A DNA stretch of 64,000 nucleotides from Faecalicatena orotica. GTDB lineage: Bacteria > Bacillota > Clostridia > Lachnospirales > Lachnospiraceae. The translations under genes and the position numbers were made by a program. Shown in pieces: positions 19,915 through 28,272 of this stretch; the first letter of the stretch is position 1, and each line of letters starts with the position of its first letter. The notes beneath the pieces are model-generated. The model worked only from the letters and a program-made list of their open reading frames with translations. It made no database searches and was not told the DNA's origin. The DNA is taken from positions 99,398 through 163,397 of the forward strand of contig NZ_QGDL01000015.1 in assembly GCF_003149245.1 (NCBI RefSeq), read 5' to 3'.

Positions 19915-20910
19915 ATGGATATGAAAACAATGAAGCTTGGCAGGACAGGTATGGACATTTCAAGAATCGGCCTTGGGACATGGTCGATCGGCGGGGGCTC
20001 CGCATGGGGCGGTGATCATGATATGCAGGTTGTCGTTGATACAATCAGGGAAGCACCAAAGCTAGGGGTAAATCTGATCGACACGGCACCGGGTTATAAT
20101 TTTGGCAATAGTGAGAAGATCCTCGGGAAAGCATTGGAAGGAATGAATCGGGAAGATGTTGTTATCATTACAAAGTGCGGTGTCATATGGGACCAGGAAA
20201 TGAAAGGGGACCTTTTTAACAAGGTAAACGGCATCCAGCTTTATAAGAATCTGAACAGTGCGTCAGTGAAAAAAGAAATCGAAGAATCACTGGAACGCCT
20301 CGGGACAGATTATATTGATGTATACATGACACACTGGCAGGCCATAGAAGGAACAGAATATTTTGTACCGATCCAGAAGACAATGGATGTATTAAACGAC
20401 TTAAAAGCACAGGGGAAAATCAAGGCAATCGGAGCAGCTAATGTGGACATACACCATATTGAGGAATATCTGAAGTGGGGCCAGCTGGATATTGTCCAGG
20501 CAAAATATTCCATACTGGACCGCGGCATTGAAGACGAAATTATTCCATGCTGCCGCGAGAACGGTGTGACCATTCAGGCATACTCCCCATTGGAGATGGG
20601 ACTTCTGTCCGGCACGATGCCAAGGGACTACAAACCGGTTGGCGCCCAGATACCGAAAAAATGGTTCCAGCCGGACAATATGCAGGCGGCAATGGATATG
20701 ATGGAACAGTGGAAACCGCTCTGCGAGAAATATAATTGTACGATTGCGAATCTTTCCCTTGGCTGGATACTCGCACAGGGGGATTTCCTGAATCTGCTGA
20801 GTGGTTCCACAACGGTAGACCAGATTGCGGAAAATGTGAAGTCTGCAGAGCTTGAACTTGACCCGAAGGATGTCCAGCTTATGCGTGAGACGGCAGAGGC
20901 GCTTGGCTAA
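19915..20910 (+). CDS. Aldo/keto reductase
   Basis: This is a 331-residue NADPH-dependent TIM-barrel reductase. It has GLGTWSIGGGSAWGG near 20, DTAPGYNFGNSE near 58 (catalytic Asp and Tyr), VIITKCG near 88 (Lys), YIDVYMTHW near 125 (His) and a cofactor loop in LSGSTTVDQI near 300. It resembles YhdN-type general stress or sugar reductases. It follows the kinase by 30 bases with AGGAAAGG, so it is the last gene of the main sugar operon and may reduce an aldose or the aldolase product. Confidence 0.9.
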   Translation: MDMKTMKLGRTGMDISRIGLGTWSIGGGSAWGGDHDMQVVVDTIREAPKLGVNLIDTAPGYNFGNSEKILGKALEGMNREDVVIITKCGVIWDQEMKGDLFNKVNGIQLYKNLNSASVKKEIEESLERLGTDYIDVYMTHWQAIEGTEYFVPIQKTMDVLNDLKAQGKIKAIGAANVDIHHIEEYLKWGQLDIVQAKYSILDRGIEDEIIPCCRENGVTIQAYSPLEMGLLSGTMPRDYKPVGAQIPKKWFQPDNMQAAMDMMEQWKPLCEKYNCTIANLSLGWILAQGDFLNLLSGSTTVDQIAENVKSAELELDPKDVQLMRETAEALG

Positions 20911-20943
20911 GGCCAGACACTCCAGATTTTTTGTACAGATATG

Positions 20944-20998
20944 ATTTGTTGAAAACAGAAGAAAAAACTTTGAACTCAAAAAGAAATCATGTTAGTAT
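20944..20998 (+). promoter_or_regulatory. Promoter and putative operator of the deoR-type gene
   Basis: TTGAAC at 20970-20975 and TAGTAT at 20993-20998 are 17 bases apart. ATTTGTTGAAAACA at 20944-20957 resembles the three repeats ahead of the 13602 promoter and has nearly the same distance to the -35 box. This suggests one regulator acts at both sites. Confidence 0.65.
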
Positions 20999-21075
20999 AA
21001 AAGAAAGAAATAAAACTCTGACATACCAAACCAGCATTAAAATCCGGTATGCAGATTTTGACAAGGAGTGTTAGG

Positions 21076-21834
21076 ATGGCTGCAAAAGACAGGTTAGAAC
21101 TAATAAAAAACATGATACAAACAGAAAAGAAAGTAGTCGTATCAGAGTTAAGCTCAATTTTTGGCGTGACAGAAGAGACAATCAGGCGTGACCTTGAAAA
21201 GCTGGAAAATGAGGGCATTCTAAACCGTACATTTGGCGGTGCGGTACTGAATATTGAAAATCAAAGAGAGGGCATTCATTTTTATCAAAGAGCCGGGATT
21301 CACATTGAAGAAAAGAAAAAAATGGCGATTGCATTTGCACCTATGCTTAAGGATAAGGTAACAATTGCCGCGGATGCGAGTACGACCGTTATGGAGGTGG
21401 TTAAATTAATCCCTAACAGCAGAGATATTACGCTCCTCACAACATCAACCGCGATCTTCAATGAAATGGCGAATACAGATATACATTTACTTTCCACCGG
21501 AGGGGCATTTAACCGGAGTACACTTTCTCTTCAGGGGTCAGTGGCGAAAGAAAACGTGAAAAAGTATCATGTTGACCTGCTTCTGATCAGCTGCAAGGGG
21601 ATTGACATGGAGTACGGCATTATGGATTCAAAGGAAACCGAGGCCGAAGTGAAGAAGACCATGTCAGGGCAGGCCAGGGAAGTTGCGCTGTTTGTTGATC
21701 ACTCGAAATTTGATAAAAGGGCATTTGCCCATCTGCTGGACTTTTCCGAGATTAACTATCTGGTAACGGATAGGAAACCGGATGACAGGTGGGTCGAATT
21801 CTGTGAAAATAATCAGATTACATTGGTTTATTAG
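21076..21834 (+). CDS. DeoR/GlpR-family transcriptional regulator
   Basis: This repressor of about 252 residues has an N-terminal winged helix (LSSIFGVTEETIRRDLEKLENEGI, here residues about 22-45, then RTFGGAVL). Its C-terminal DeoR sensor domain, spanning about 75-235, normally binds a phosphorylated sugar. ATG 21076 has AAGGAG 7 bases upstream; an in-frame ATG at 21049 lacks one. It lies behind the sugar operon with its own promoter, and shared upstream motifs make it the likely controller of that operon. Confidence 0.92.
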   Translation: MAAKDRLELIKNMIQTEKKVVVSELSSIFGVTEETIRRDLEKLENEGILNRTFGGAVLNIENQREGIHFYQRAGIHIEEKKKMAIAFAPMLKDKVTIAADASTTVMEVVKLIPNSRDITLLTTSTAIFNEMANTDIHLLSTGGAFNRSTLSLQGSVAKENVKKYHVDLLLISCKGIDMEYGIMDSKETEAEVKKTMSGQAREVALFVDHSKFDKRAFAHLLDFSEINYLVTDRKPDDRWVEFCENNQITLVY

Positions 21835-21871
21835 TACATTGCTATATACGATGTGCTGGATCAAAGAATGG

Positions 21872-21917
21872 AATCCTGTGAATGCAAATCAAAAGATATG
21901 CAGACACAGGATTTTTA
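21872..21917 (+). terminator. Possible terminator between deoR and the symporter
   Basis: AATCCTGTG pairs with CACAGGATT across a 24-base loop that itself holds TGCA/TGCA, followed by TTTATTTT. It may end the regulator transcript or attenuate the symporter gene. Confidence 0.55.
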
Positions 21918-21961
21918 TTTTAGAAAATAACTCTGGTTTACACAATACAGGAGGTTATAGA

Positions 21962-23317
21962 ATGGGAGAGAACCAAAAGAAAAAGCCCATGACCATTATG
22001 AAGAAAATGGTTATAGCATTATTCGGGGGACTGGCACTGGGAATTGTTTTCCTGCTGATCCGTGAATCCCTGACGGCCAATGGGCAGGACCATATATGGC
22101 AGGTAATAAACAGGATTCTGTTTCAAGATATTACGAAAGAGGACAGTTTCAAATCAATAGGAATTTTTTACATCATAGGGCAGCTGTTTATGCAGGGACT
22201 GCAGCTGGCGATTGTGCCGCTTGTATTAGTATCACTCAGCCTTGCATTATGCAGCATGTCAAATCCGGAAAAGCTTGGTAAAATAGCCGGCAAAACTTTG
22301 CTGTGCTTTGTTTCTTTCTACGCTGTCGGAGCTTTTTGCGCAGGAAGTTTTGCTTACCTGATAAAGACACTGGGCTGGTTTTCCGTTGAACTGCCGGCAG
22401 CGGATACATCGTCGGTAGCAACGATGGATTCATACAATCCTCTTGTAACGGTTGTAAATGCCGTTCCAAGCAATATTTTTTCGGTGTTTACCACGAACAC
22501 CAGCATTCTGGCAGTTGTGGTAGTGGCAGTGATTATCGGCCTGTGCATGAACCTGTTAAGAGAAAAAGCAGACCCGTTAAAAAAAGTACTGGAAAGCCTG
22601 AATGAGATCATCAAAGTTTATATGGAGTTCCTGATCAATAAAATCAGCCCGGTGGCGATCTTCTGTATGATCACGAGGACCTTTGCAACATACGGAGTAG
22701 AGTATCTGCAGCCGTCACTGACTTACATACTGGCAACAATATTTATCGGACTGCTGCTCGTATTTACTATATACCCGGTCGGAATCTGGCTGACAACCAG
22801 ACTAAACCCTTTTATATTCATAAAGAAAGTTCTCAAGGTCGGCCTGTTTGCCGCGGCGACAAACTCGTCCGCAGCGACGCTTCCGCTGAACAAAAAAACA
22901 TGTATCGAAGAACTGGGATGCAGTGAAGAGATAAGCAGCTTCGTACTCCCAACTGGAATGACAATCAACATGAACGGAACCACAGTCATGCATATGATGG
23001 CAATCACATTCATAGCCACATCTGCAGGAATCGACATCAGGCCGTCCCATCTGGTACTTGCGGCATTCCTGTCAATCTGCACCGCGATGGGAACCCCCGC
23101 AATCCCGGTGGCCGGGACAACGATGGTCTTCGCCGTGCTGAACGGGTTAGGCTTCAACTCTGACCTGTGTATGATCGGCTACGCCCTCGTATTAGCCATG
23201 AACTACCCGCCGGGAATGGCCGTCATCACCCTGAACGTCGTAGGAGATGCAGCCACAAACGTAATCATCAACGCAAAAGAGAAAGAGTTGGATAGGGAAA
23301 TTTATAACAAGCAGTAA
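21962..23317 (+). CDS. Dicarboxylate/amino acid:cation symporter (DAACS family)
   Basis: This 451-residue membrane carrier belongs to the GltP/DctA/SstT superfamily. It has several N-terminal helices and re-entrant-loop signatures AAATNSSAATLPLN near 305 and MTINMNGTTVMHM near 340. It imports C4-dicarboxylates, glutamate/aspartate or serine with Na+ or H+. ATG 21962 has AGGAGG 6 bases upstream; a long open extension upstream has no family similarity. Whether it belongs to the sugar regulon is uncertain. The large palindrome IR1 starts 12 bases after its stop. Confidence 0.9.
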   Translation: MGENQKKKPMTIMKKMVIALFGGLALGIVFLLIRESLTANGQDHIWQVINRILFQDITKEDSFKSIGIFYIIGQLFMQGLQLAIVPLVLVSLSLALCSMSNPEKLGKIAGKTLLCFVSFYAVGAFCAGSFAYLIKTLGWFSVELPAADTSSVATMDSYNPLVTVVNAVPSNIFSVFTTNTSILAVVVVAVIIGLCMNLLREKADPLKKVLESLNEIIKVYMEFLINKISPVAIFCMITRTFATYGVEYLQPSLTYILATIFIGLLLVFTIYPVGIWLTTRLNPFIFIKKVLKVGLFAAATNSSAATLPLNKKTCIEELGCSEEISSFVLPTGMTINMNGTTVMHMMAITFIATSAGIDIRPSHLVLAAFLSICTAMGTPAIPVAGTTMVFAVLNGLGFNSDLCMIGYALVLAMNYPPGMAVITLNVVGDAATNVIINAKEKELDREIYNKQ

Positions 23318-23329
23318 ATAGGCGGGACG

Positions 23330-23615
23330 CTGATAGGGATGGAAGCCGCAGGCCTTCCAGCAGGCATTACTTTTTGAAATCCAGACCGCACTGCGAAGGA
23401 GTTCTAACAGTCCATAAGACGCCCGGAAGGGCACATCCGGCATGCTGCGAAAAAATTGATATTTTTTCGCTTTAGCCGGGATGAAACTTGATTTGGTGAA
23501 TCAAGTTTCATCCCTTCCGGGCGTCTTATGGACTGTAAGAACTTCTAATCGCCTGCTAAATGGAATTTCAAAAAGCAACGCCTGCAGGAAGGCCTGCGGC
23601 TTCCATCCCTATCAG
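23330..23615. repeat. 286-bp nested palindromic element IR1
   Basis: The outer arms 23330-23358 and 23587-23615 are perfectly complementary over 29 bases. Inner arms 23407-23431 and 23512-23536 are perfect over 25. The arms between are roughly 70% complementary. The centre contains two further hairpins: A (23447-23470, 10-bp stem, 4-base loop) and B (23478-23514, perfect 16-bp stem, loop TGGTG). It has no coding potential and no obvious target-site duplication. The element follows the symporter stop by 12 bases. Function is unknown; see the findings for comparison with IR2. Confidence 0.9.
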
Positions 23616-23764
23616 CTGGTGCATCCAATTTGGCTGGTATAAATTCCCTGTTGGTTCAGACTACCGGATCAGAAATGTCACGTCTATGCAAAAGCCTTCT
23701 GGTTTTATAATGGTATGAAGCCCAACCCGGAAACGAATTTTATTGTACTGACTGGATGAACCAA
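23616..23764. other. Spacer between the two large palindromes
   Basis: This 149-base unique segment has no clear gene. One plus-strand frame runs open for about 33 codons (around 23617-23718) and ends in TGA, but it has no ATG with a ribosome site and I do not recognise it. Confidence 0.5.
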
Positions 23765-24051
23765 GCGAAGTGGAAGGGCAGGGGGTGGCTGTGGGGGTGT
23801 CCTGCTTTTCAAAACTCCATAAAGCGGGTGAATAGAAGTTCTTACCGCGCGAAAGGCGTCAGGGAGGGATGCAGCTTGATTCACCAAATCAAGCTGCATT
23901 CCGGTCTAAGGTGAAAAAATATCAATTTTTTCGCCGCATACTGGATGTGCCCTCCCGGACGCCTTTCGCACGGTTAGAACTTCTTCACCAAGCGCTCTGG
24001 ATTTAGAAAAGCAGGACACCCCCACAGACACCCCCTGCCCTTCCACTTCGC
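23765..24051. repeat. 287-bp nested palindromic element IR2
   Basis: Outer arms 23765-23810 and 24006-24051 match as inverted repeats at 45 of 46 positions. Inner arms near 23843-23868 and 23950-23980 are also nearly complementary. The centre has hairpin B (23869-23899, 13-bp stem, loop CACCA) and then hairpin A (about 23911-23932). Read on the minus strand it has the same order and many of the same short segments as IR1, including the core CTTGATTTGGTGAATCAAG, but different helix sequences. No open frame of note is present. It lies about 50 bases before the paaK promoter. Confidence 0.9.
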
Positions 24052-24073
24052 GACCGTTTATCCGCACTGCCAC

Positions 24074-24132
24074 AAATTCATTCTCCAAAAATGAATTTAA
24101 TGCTTTAACTCGACAAAGTCTTGTGTTATACT
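24074..24132 (+). promoter_or_regulatory. Promoter region of the aryl-CoA operon
   Basis: TTTAAC at 24104-24109 and TATACT at 24127-24132 are 17 bases apart. Upstream, AAATTCAT (24074-24081) and ATGAATTT (24091-24098) form an 8-bp inverted repeat that could be an operator. A GAAGGAGG ribosome site follows before the ATG at 24174. Confidence 0.65.
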
Positions 24133-24173
24133 GTTTGTTAACGAACGTTTTATGTCGAAGGAGGTTTTAGGGA

Positions 24174-25484
24174 ATGATTTGGGCAAAGGAAGAGACTCTG
24201 CCGAGAGCTGAGATCGAGAAAATCCAGCAGGAACGATTGAAGGAAACGGTATCATATATTTATGAACGCGTAGAGCCTTACCGCCGGAAGATGGACGAGG
24301 CGGGAGTAAGACCGGAAGATATTCAGACTTTGGATGATTTAAGAAAGATGCCGTTTACATATAAAGCAGATTTCAGGGACCATTACCCGGACGGACTGTT
24401 TGCGGTGGATAAGAAGGAAATTGTCAGATATCATGCCAGTTCAGGAACAACAGGAAAGCCTACAGTAGTAGGCTACACGGCCCACGATCTGGATGTATGG
24501 CTGAATAATGTGGCAAGGATCGCCTGTATGGGAGGCGCTACATCGGAAGATGTGGCCCAGATATCATTTGGATACGGTACGTTTACAGGTGCGCTGGGAC
24601 TGCACGGAGGGCTGGAGAAGGTAGGAGCATCTGTCATACCAATGTCATCCGGCAATACGAATAAGCAGATCATGTTTCTGCAGGATATGGGAGTCACACT
24701 GTTAGTTGCAACGCCGTCTTATGCACTCCATCTTGGGGAAGTGCTCAGAGACAGGGGGATTGACCCTTCAAAAGATCTGAAGCTGCATATCGGGCTGTTC
24801 GGCGGAGAAGGCATGACCGAGCCGATGAGGGATGAGATGCATAAAGTCTGGGGAGACCAGTTTGTTTGTACGCAGAATTACGGCATGAGCGAGCTCTGCG
24901 GGCCGGGAGTTTCCGGAGAATGTACGGAACTGTGCGGTATGCATGTGAATGAGGACTGGTTCATTCCTGAGATCATTGATCCGGAGACGGAAGAGGTACT
25001 TCCTCCGGGAGAAATCGGGGAACTGGTAATCACTTGTCTGGGCAAGGAGGCCCTGCCATTAGTCAGATACCGTACGGGAGATCTGACGAAACTGATGTAT
25101 GAGCCATGTAAATGCGGCAGGACAACGGTGCGTATGGCGAACCTGTCAGGGCGTGCAGATGATATGCTCGTAATCAGGGGGGTCAATGTATTCCCGGGAC
25201 AGATCGAGGAAGTCTTATTCAAGATTGATGAAATCGGACCTCATTATGAGATTCTGGTAGAAAGAAAGAACAGGCTGGATGTCATGACGATTACTGTAGA
25301 GCTGATTGATGACAGGCTTCTGGACAGTTATGCTATGCTGAGCGAACTGGAGCAGCGAATTAAGTCTGCACTGAAGTCACAGCTTGGACTCGCAACCCAT
25401 ATCAGGCTGGTTGCACCGAACTCTCTCCAGCGTTTTGAAGGCAAGGCAAAGAGAGTGACTGATTTACGAAAGGATGGTTTATAG
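24174..25484 (+). CDS. paaK: Phenylacetate-CoA ligase (first copy)
   Basis: This adenylate-forming ligase activates phenylacetate or another aryl acid to its CoA ester using ATP. The 436-residue protein shows YHASSGTTGKPTVVGYT near 85, FGGEGMTEPMR near 208, YGMSELCGPGVSGEC near 240, YRTGDLTKL near 302 and a cysteine pair in CKCGRTT. It starts the operon with iorAB. In 2-oxoacid-fermenting anaerobes such ligases can run toward ATP formation from arylacetyl-CoA, which is inference here. The substrate could be phenyl-, hydroxyphenyl- or indoleacetate. Confidence 0.93.
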   Translation: MIWAKEETLPRAEIEKIQQERLKETVSYIYERVEPYRRKMDEAGVRPEDIQTLDDLRKMPFTYKADFRDHYPDGLFAVDKKEIVRYHASSGTTGKPTVVGYTAHDLDVWLNNVARIACMGGATSEDVAQISFGYGTFTGALGLHGGLEKVGASVIPMSSGNTNKQIMFLQDMGVTLLVATPSYALHLGEVLRDRGIDPSKDLKLHIGLFGGEGMTEPMRDEMHKVWGDQFVCTQNYGMSELCGPGVSGECTELCGMHVNEDWFIPEIIDPETEEVLPPGEIGELVITCLGKEALPLVRYRTGDLTKLMYEPCKCGRTTVRMANLSGRADDMLVIRGVNVFPGQIEEVLFKIDEIGPHYEILVERKNRLDVMTITVELIDDRLLDSYAMLSELEQRIKSALKSQLGLATHIRLVAPNSLQRFEGKAKRVTDLRKDGL

Positions 25485-25487
25485 AAT

Positions 25488-27233
25488 ATGTCAGAAAAAG
25501 TAATTATGTTGGGAAATGAAGCCATTGCCAGAGGGGCTTATGAAGCGGGTGTAAAGGTTTCTTCTGCTTATCCGGGAACACCGAGTACAGAAATCAGCGA
25601 ATACCTGGTACAGTACAGGGATGATCTCTATGAGGAATGGGCACCGAACGAGAAAGTGGCTGCCGAAGTTGCAGTCGGTGCCAGCCTTGCTGGTGTACGT
25701 TCTATGGCCTGTATGAAGCACGTCGGGCTGAATGTGGCTTCAGATCCACTGTATTCCGTATCTTACATGGGAGTGAATGGAGGTCTTGTTTTTGTTGTTG
25801 CAGACGACCCGGGATTATACAGCTCCCAGAACGAGCAGGACACAAGAATGGTGGCAAGAGCCTCACAGGTGCCGGTCATTGAACCGTCAGACAGTGCAGA
25901 GGCGAAAGAATTTATGAAGGCAGCTTTTGAATTAAGCGAGCAGTTTGACAGACCGTTTATCGTACGTCTGACAACAAGGCTATCCCATTCACAGGGGATG
26001 GTGGAACTTTGCGAAAGAGAAGCAGTTGAAGACAAAGTTTATGAAAAGAATATCCGCAAGAATGTCATGATGCCCGGAAATGCAAAGCTGCGCCATGTAG
26101 AGATAGAAAAGCGTAATCTGGAACTGGCAGAGGCGGCTAATACACTGCCAATCAACAGAGTGGAGATGAATGACACAAGAATCGGAGTCATTACAAGCGG
26201 TATTCCTTATGAATATGTAAAAGAAGCACTCCCGGAGGCATCTGTGCTGAAACTTGGCATGGTAAATCCGCTTCCGAGAAAGATGATTGAAGAGTTTGCT
26301 TCCAAAGTGGATACACTGTATGTTGTAGAGGAACTGGATCCGGTGATTGAGGAGCAGGTAAAATCATGGGGGATCAAGGCTGTCGGAAAAGAAATTTTTA
26401 CCGTACAGGGCGAGTACAGCGCCAATATGTTAAGAAAGGCCATCCTGAAACAGGATCTGGAGATCAAAGCACCGGCAGAAGCACCGCAGCGCCCACCGAT
26501 CTTATGTCCGGGATGTCCTCACCGCAGTGTTTACTACGTCTTAAACAAGCTGAAAATGCATGCGGCAGGTGACATCGGATGCTATACACTGGGTGCAGTG
26601 GCACCTTTGAGCGTTGTAGATACGACTATGTGCATGGGGTCCAGTATTTCCACCCTGCACGGTATGGAAAAGGCAAAAGGAAAAGAATATATTAAAAACT
26701 GGGTTGCCGTGATCGGCGATTCTACCTTCTTACATACGGGCGTGAACTCCCTGATGAACATGGTATACAATAATGCAACTGGTACAGTTATGATTCTGGA
26801 TAACTCGACAACAGGAATGACCGGACATCAGGATCATGCGGCAACAGGGAAAACGCTGCAGGGTGATCCTACCTATGCGATCAATATACCGGCCCTCTGC
26901 CATGCAATGGGCGTGAAGAATGTCGTGGAAATAAACGCTTTTGATATTGCAGAACTGGAAAAGGTGATTAAAGAAGAGGTGGCCAGAGATGAAGTATCCG
27001 TGATCATTACCAAGTCCCCTTGTGTACTTCTGGATAAATCAAGGAAGCCAATTTATATCGCGCATGAGGATAAGTGTAAGAAGTGCGGCATGTGTATGAA
27101 GCCGGGCTGCCCTGCGATGACGAAGAATGCGGACGGAACCATTCATATTGATGATACAATGTGTACAGGATGCGGACTGTGCGAATCATTATGTAAATTT
27201 GATGCGATAGAACTGGTAAAGGCGGGTGAATAG
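25488..27233 (+). CDS. iorA: Indolepyruvate ferredoxin oxidoreductase, alpha subunit
   Basis: IorA oxidatively decarboxylates aryl pyruvates made from Trp, Phe or Tyr to aryl-acetyl-CoA, reducing ferredoxin. The 581-residue protein has an N-terminal pyrimidine domain (SSAYPGTPSTEISEYL), a TPP-binding C-terminal domain with TTMCMGSSISTLHG near 377 and IGDSTFLHTG near 405. Two C-terminal [4Fe-4S] motifs follow, in CKKCGMCMKPGC and CTGCGLCESLC near 525-570. It begins 3 bases after paaK and is followed 2 bases later by iorB, so the pair is tightly coupled. Confidence 0.96.
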   Translation: MSEKVIMLGNEAIARGAYEAGVKVSSAYPGTPSTEISEYLVQYRDDLYEEWAPNEKVAAEVAVGASLAGVRSMACMKHVGLNVASDPLYSVSYMGVNGGLVFVVADDPGLYSSQNEQDTRMVARASQVPVIEPSDSAEAKEFMKAAFELSEQFDRPFIVRLTTRLSHSQGMVELCEREAVEDKVYEKNIRKNVMMPGNAKLRHVEIEKRNLELAEAANTLPINRVEMNDTRIGVITSGIPYEYVKEALPEASVLKLGMVNPLPRKMIEEFASKVDTLYVVEELDPVIEEQVKSWGIKAVGKEIFTVQGEYSANMLRKAILKQDLEIKAPAEAPQRPPILCPGCPHRSVYYVLNKLKMHAAGDIGCYTLGAVAPLSVVDTTMCMGSSISTLHGMEKAKGKEYIKNWVAVIGDSTFLHTGVNSLMNMVYNNATGTVMILDNSTTGMTGHQDHAATGKTLQGDPTYAINIPALCHAMGVKNVVEINAFDIAELEKVIKEEVARDEVSVIITKSPCVLLDKSRKPIYIAHEDKCKKCGMCMKPGCPAMTKNADGTIHIDDTMCTGCGLCESLCKFDAIELVKAGE

Positions 27234-27235
27234 TT

Positions 27236-27805
27236 ATGGCAACAAAGAATATCATGATTGTAGGGGTAGGCGGTCAGGGAACCCTGCTTACCAGCAGAAT
27301 TTTAGGAGGACTGCCTCTTGCGGCAGGCTATGATGTAAAGCTTTCCGAGGTGCACGGCATGGCACAGAGGGGCGGCAGTGTTGTTACGTTCGTAAGATAT
27401 GGCGAAAAGGTTGCAGAGCCGATTGTAGAGGAAGGGCAGGCAGATGTAATCATTGCATTTGAACGTCTCGAGGCTCTGCGTTACGCGCACTTCCTGAAAA
27501 AAGACGGTGTCCTGATTGTGAATGACTGGAGGATTGATCCGATGCCAGTTGTGATTGGAATGGCTGAATATCCGGATCAGATTATGGAGAAACTGGAAGC
27601 AGAGTATAAAGTCTATAAGGTAAATGCGACAGAAGAATCCAAAAAACTTGGCAATCCAAAAGTATTTAACCTGATTGTCCTCGGAATTGCGGCACAGCAT
27701 ATGGATTTCACGAAAGAGCAGTGGTATGATGTAATTGAAAAGACTGTACCGCCAAAAACGATTGAAATCAATAAGAAGGCATTCGAGGTAGGGTTCGCAT
27801 TATAA
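27236..27805 (+). CDS. iorB: Indolepyruvate ferredoxin oxidoreductase, beta subunit
   Basis: IorB is the smaller, gamma-domain-like partner of IorA. Its 189 residues show VGVGGQGTLLTSRILG near the N-terminus and HGMAQRGGSVVTFVRYG near 42, both diagnostic for this subunit. It completes the heterodimer that converts aryl pyruvate plus CoA to aryl-acetyl-CoA. It is followed by a tandem ACT-domain gene 19 bases later, suggesting amino-acid control of this operon at the protein level. Confidence 0.95.
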   Translation: MATKNIMIVGVGGQGTLLTSRILGGLPLAAGYDVKLSEVHGMAQRGGSVVTFVRYGEKVAEPIVEEGQADVIIAFERLEALRYAHFLKKDGVLIVNDWRIDPMPVVIGMAEYPDQIMEKLEAEYKVYKVNATEESKKLGNPKVFNLIVLGIAAQHMDFTKEQWYDVIEKTVPPKTIEINKKAFEVGFAL

Positions 27806-27824
27806 GGTAAAGGCAGGTGAGAGG

Positions 27825-28244
27825 ATGATTAAGCAGTTATCAGTGTTTGTGGAGAACAGACCGGGAAGCCTGATGCGGGTGACATCGGCATTGACGGAAG
27901 CGCATATCAACATCCGTGCAGTAGCCTCTTTCGACACCCCCGAGTTCGGCATACTGCGGCTGGTAGTGGACAAACCGGCAGAAGCGAAGGAGTATCTGAC
28001 AGGAAAGGGCTTCGTGGTCAGGATACATGAGGTTATTGGTGTGGAGCTGAAGGATGAGAAGGGGAATCTCAACCGGATGTTATCCATCCTTGCTGACGGA
28101 GAAATTAACGTCAATTATATTTATTCTTTTGTAATCCGTGAAGAAAAAGCACCGGTCATGGTATTTAATACCGATGACTATGACAAAGCAGCCAGGGTAT
28201 TGAAGGAAGCCGGTGTGAAGATGGTAGAGGAAGCGGATTTATAG
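27825..28244 (+). CDS. Tandem ACT-domain protein (first copy)
   Basis: This 139-residue protein contains two ACT domains: one beginning MIKQLSVFVENRPGSLMRV and a second near residue 70, where VIGVELKDEKGNLNRML is followed by EINVNYIYSF. ACT domains bind amino acids as ligands. It has no catalytic domain, so it is probably a small ligand-sensing regulator of the adjacent ligase or oxidoreductase, a common association in iorAB-paaK operons. It sits between iorB and the second ligase. Its ligand is unknown but aromatic amino acids are the obvious guess. Confidence 0.9.
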   Translation: MIKQLSVFVENRPGSLMRVTSALTEAHINIRAVASFDTPEFGILRLVVDKPAEAKEYLTGKGFVVRIHEVIGVELKDEKGNLNRMLSILADGEINVNYIYSFVIREEKAPVMVFNTDDYDKAARVLKEAGVKMVEEADL

Positions 28245-28272
28245 ACTGTATAACAGATAAGGAGTTAGTGAA

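Noticed and set aside
21782..21961. 60-codon N-terminal extension of the symporter
   Set aside because: It runs through the end of deoR and a hairpin and lacks similarity to the carrier family; AGGAGG marks ATG 21962.
23330..24051. The two large palindromes as a CRISPR array or a classic MITE
   Set aside because: There is no regular repeat-spacer pattern. The outermost arms differ completely between copies and no target-site duplications were seen, which is unlike MITE terminal repeats, although a degenerate mobile origin cannot be excluded.
23705..24088. Short minus-strand open frames in and around IR2
   Set aside because: They run through palindrome arms, lack start signals and look like products of GC-rich repeats, so no gene was called.
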